Shown here piece by piece: positions 6,762 through 7,659 of a stretch of 7,659 nt of DNA (position 1 is the first letter of the stretch; each line of letters opens with the position of its first letter). Source of the stretch: Ruminococcus sp. (GTDB lineage: Bacteria; Bacillota_A; Clostridia; Oscillospirales; Acutalibacteraceae); contig JAFUPE010000065.1 of the NCBI GenBank assembly GCA_017481395.1, positions 1-7,659 on the forward strand, read 5' to 3'. The notes beneath the pieces are model-generated. The model was not told the origin of the DNA. It was given only the letters and a program-made list of their open reading frames with translations, and searched no databases. The position numbers and the translations under genes were made by a program.

Positions 6762-7244
6762 TTATTTATCACCGAGAAAAGCAGAATAGGTATCGATTTC
6801 GTCAGTTGTGTCATAAAGGAACTTTCTGCACGCTTCATCTTTAGACAGGATTTTTCCCACCTTTTTAAGAGCTTTGAAAAATCGCTTGTCAAAGACAATT
6901 TCATCAGAATGATTTATAAGCGGACAAAGCCTTGCACCGCGAAAATCCGCCTCTACAAAAATCCTGCCCCTCTCATCAATCGTTGGAAAGAAAGGAAAAA
7001 TCCGACAGGCTAAGGGGCGTTTTGACCTATCGCATTTACCTGAGCAAACCACAAGTCGGACTTCGTTTTCAAGCTCCTTTACGGGAAGCTCACTTTGCTC
7101 AAAAGGAAAAAGCCTCATACCTGTTTCTTCATCGCCTTTACAGCAGGCACCGCCGCAAAGCCAGCCGCAGTCAGCCTTCAAGGGCGTTAAATCCCCCATT
7201 ATTTTGAAAATTTTATCGTACATTTTAATGTAGTCGGTGCTCAT
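6762..7244 (-). CDS. Cysteine-cluster protein of YkgJ/UPF0153 type (probable zinc- or iron-binding)
   Basis: A 160-residue cytoplasmic protein of unknown function. It carries nine cysteines, most in clusters: CGWLCGGACC (Cys26, Cys30, Cys34, Cys35), CSGKC (Cys67, Cys71), Cys80 in LACRIFPFFP, Cys107 in LCPL, and Cys139. A double-cysteine cluster near the N-terminus followed by CRIFPF and CPL resembles the YkgJ-like family described as putative zinc- or iron-chelating; no reaction is established for it. No membrane segments are seen. The start is placed at ATG 7244, preceded by GGGGGTGAGGAT. An in-frame ATG at 7295 would add 17 mostly hydrophobic residues, but it lies upstream of the promoter. 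The gene is monocistronic, with a promoter just before it and a strong terminator after it. Metal type and role are open. Confidence 0.85.
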   Translation of the reverse strand: MSTDYIKMYDKIFKIMGDLTPLKADCGWLCGGACCKGDEETGMRLFPFEQSELPVKELENEVRLVVCSGKCDRSKRPLACRIFPFFPTIDERGRIFVEADFRGARLCPLINHSDEIVFDKRFFKALKKVGKILSKDEACRKFLYDTTDEIDTYSAFLGDK

Positions 7245-7261
7245 ATCCTCACCCCCAAAAA

Positions 7262-7290
7262 ATAATAGCATAAAAGCAAACACATTACAA
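7262..7290 (-). promoter_or_regulatory. Sigma-A-type promoter of the cysteine-rich protein gene
   Basis: Minus-strand -35 TTGTAA (7285-7290) and -10 TATTAT (7262-7267) have 17 bases between them and TG one base before the -10. The predicted start near 7255 leaves a leader of only about 11 bases, inside the GGGGGTGAGG ribosome-binding region. Confidence 0.6.
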
Positions 7291-7307
7291 GGCAAAGAAA
7301 AATTCCC

Positions 7308-7454
7308 GTACTGATGTACTTCGTGAAAGTGATATTGAAACCTGAGGTTTCAGTGATATTATATTCGCCATAAAACTGGGCGAAGCCCAATATCACTCGG
7401 CTTTAGCCGAATATAACTGCGAAGCAATATCACTCGCCGAAGGCGAATATAACT
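7308..7454 (-). repeat. Modular hairpin element with alternating 8-base linkers
   Basis: Non-coding. On the minus strand it reads: AGTTATAT (7447-7454), hairpin TCGCC-TTC-GGCGA (7434-7446), GTGATATT (7426-7433), mini-hairpin GC-TTC-GC (7419-7425), AGTTATAT (7411-7418), hairpin TCGGC-TAAA-GCCGA (7397-7410), GTGATATT (7389-7396), hairpin GGGC-TTC-GCCC (7378-7388), AGTTTTAT (7370-7377, one change). Then come GGCGA (7365-7369) and ATAT, the linker in inverted form AATATCAC (7353-7360), hairpin TGAAACC-TCA-GGTTTCA (7336-7352), inverted AATATCAC again (7329-7336) and a GTAC/GTAC end hairpin (7308-7319). Stems differ while linkers are kept. The inverted linkers could also pair over a longer range: 7352-7360 with 7389-7397 (9 bp). 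It sits between the tRNA terminator and the promoter of the next gene. I vaguely recall similar hairpin-linker strings between genes of gut Clostridia, but cannot name the family. Confidence 0.8.
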
Positions 7455-7488
7455 GAAAAAGACGATTGCTTTTGCAATCGTCTTTTTC
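7455..7488 (-). terminator. Terminator of the tRNA-Tyr transcription unit
   Basis: GAAAAAGACGATTGC and GCAATCGTCTTTTTC form a perfect 15-bp stem around a 4-base loop, beginning one base after the encoded CCA of tRNA-Tyr. The right arm carries the T run. The hairpin is symmetric enough to work on either strand. Confidence 0.92.
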
Positions 7489-7489
7489 T

Positions 7490-7574
7490 TGGTGGGAGAA
7501 GGTGGATTCGAACCACCGAAGTCGTCGACAACAGATTTACAGTCTGCCCCCTTTGGCCACTCGGGAATTCTCCC
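7490..7574 (-). tRNA. tRNA-Tyr (anticodon GTA)
   Basis: An 85-base tRNA gene including encoded CCA. Acceptor strands GGGAGAA (7568-7574) and TTCTCCC (7494-7500) pair fully, followed by discriminator A and CCA (7490-7492). The anticodon arm CAGACTGTAAATCTG shows anticodon GTA. A long variable arm (TGTCGACGACTTCG) marks it as a class II tRNA, as expected for bacterial tRNA-Tyr, and the T arm GGTGGTTCGAATCCACC is intact. It probably shares a precursor with the tRNA-Thr just upstream. Confidence 0.96.
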
Positions 7575-7579
7575 ATATG

Positions 7580-7608
7580 AAAACCTGCTTTAGAATAAAG
7601 CAGGTTTT
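7580..7608 (-). repeat. Perfect palindrome between the two tRNA genes
   Basis: AAAACCTGCTTTA and TAAAGCAGGTTTT are exact inverted repeats of 13 bases around a 3-base centre. They fill most of the 37 bases between tRNA-Thr and tRNA-Tyr. On the minus strand the hairpin ends in TTTTCATATG, so it could be a terminator after tRNA-Thr, a partial terminator, or a processing structure in a joint precursor. No promoter fits between it and tRNA-Tyr, which argues against full termination. Confidence 0.75.
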
Positions 7609-7611
7609 GTT

Positions 7612-7659
7612 TGGAGCTGGTGGACGGACTTGAACCCCCGACCTGCTGATTACAAATCA
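7612..7659 (-). tRNA. tRNA-Thr (anticodon TGT), 5' part outside the window
   Basis: The 3' part of a tRNA gene from about base 29 to the CCA end. Anticodon TGT (7652-7654) sits in loop TTTGTAA, flanked by stem bases that pair as far as they are visible. Variable loop AGGTC, T loop TTCAAGT, acceptor strand CACCAGC (7616-7622), discriminator T and encoded CCA (7612-7614) follow. The D arm and 5' acceptor strand lie beyond the window. The T stem reads GGGGG against CCGTC, giving one G-G mismatch and one G-U pair, which is unusual. Confidence 0.9.

Noticed and set aside
7245..7295. Longer start for the cysteine-rich protein at ATG 7295, adding a hydrophobic N-terminus
   Set aside because: The added stretch contains the promoter, and the ATG at 7244 has a G-rich ribosome binding site directly before it.
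7308..7454. CRISPR array
   Set aside because: The repeated units are only 8 bases, the pieces between them are hairpins rather than unique spacers, and no cas gene is in the window.
7490..7659. tRNA genes used as an integration site for a mobile element
   Set aside because: No integrase and no direct repeat of a tRNA 3' end were seen in the window.
7580..7659. Seven-base match (AGCAGGT) between the intergenic palindrome and tRNA-Thr, as a possible antisense pairing
   Set aside because: A 7-base match over this length is easily due to chance and extends no further on either side.

Overview
The window looks like chromosomal DNA of a low-to-moderate GC Gram-positive bacterium of the class Clostridia, probably a gut anaerobe. 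The reasons are strong GGAGG-type ribosome binding sites, a TTG start, sigma-A promoters with 17-base spacers and mostly extended -10 boxes, a lipobox lipoprotein, a tRNA-Tyr with encoded CCA, and an iron-dependent lactaldehyde reductase. This is inferred from sequence character and cannot be pinned to a genus. Every gene I can support lies on the minus strand; plus-strand open frames are shadows.

Read in the direction of transcription (high to low coordinates), the window starts with two tRNA genes: tRNA-Thr(TGT), cut by the window edge, and tRNA-Tyr(GTA). A 29-base palindrome separates them, and a perfect 15-bp terminator hairpin follows. Next is a 147-base stretch of small hairpins joined by two strictly alternating 8-base linkers (AGTTATAT and GTGATATT). 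This is the most unusual structure in the window. Then comes a small cysteine-rich protein (YkgJ/UPF0153-like metal-cluster type) with its own promoter and terminator.

The next unit is a two-gene operon: an ECF sigma factor overlapping by 4 bases (ATGA) a protein with a signal peptide, an extracytoplasmic domain, one membrane span and a short cytoplasmic tail. By position this is the probable signalling or anti-sigma partner, but its topology is the reverse of the usual anti-sigma arrangement. After a terminator follow a membrane-anchored metallophosphoesterase with an almost absent 5' leader, a solitary fucO-type lactaldehyde/propanediol oxidoreductase with its own promoter and terminator, an AT-rich orphan lipoprotein with a lipocalin-like C-terminal half, and an ABC-F ATPase that starts at TTG and runs off the left edge just short of its end.

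Apart from the sigma/membrane-protein pair and the two tRNAs, the genes look like separate transcription units rather than one pathway. No intergenic stretch exceeds 300 bases. No mobile element genes, CRISPR array, integrase or rRNA were seen. I found no convincing new multi-gene system; the best candidates for follow-up are the alternating-linker hairpin element and the reversed-topology sigma partner.
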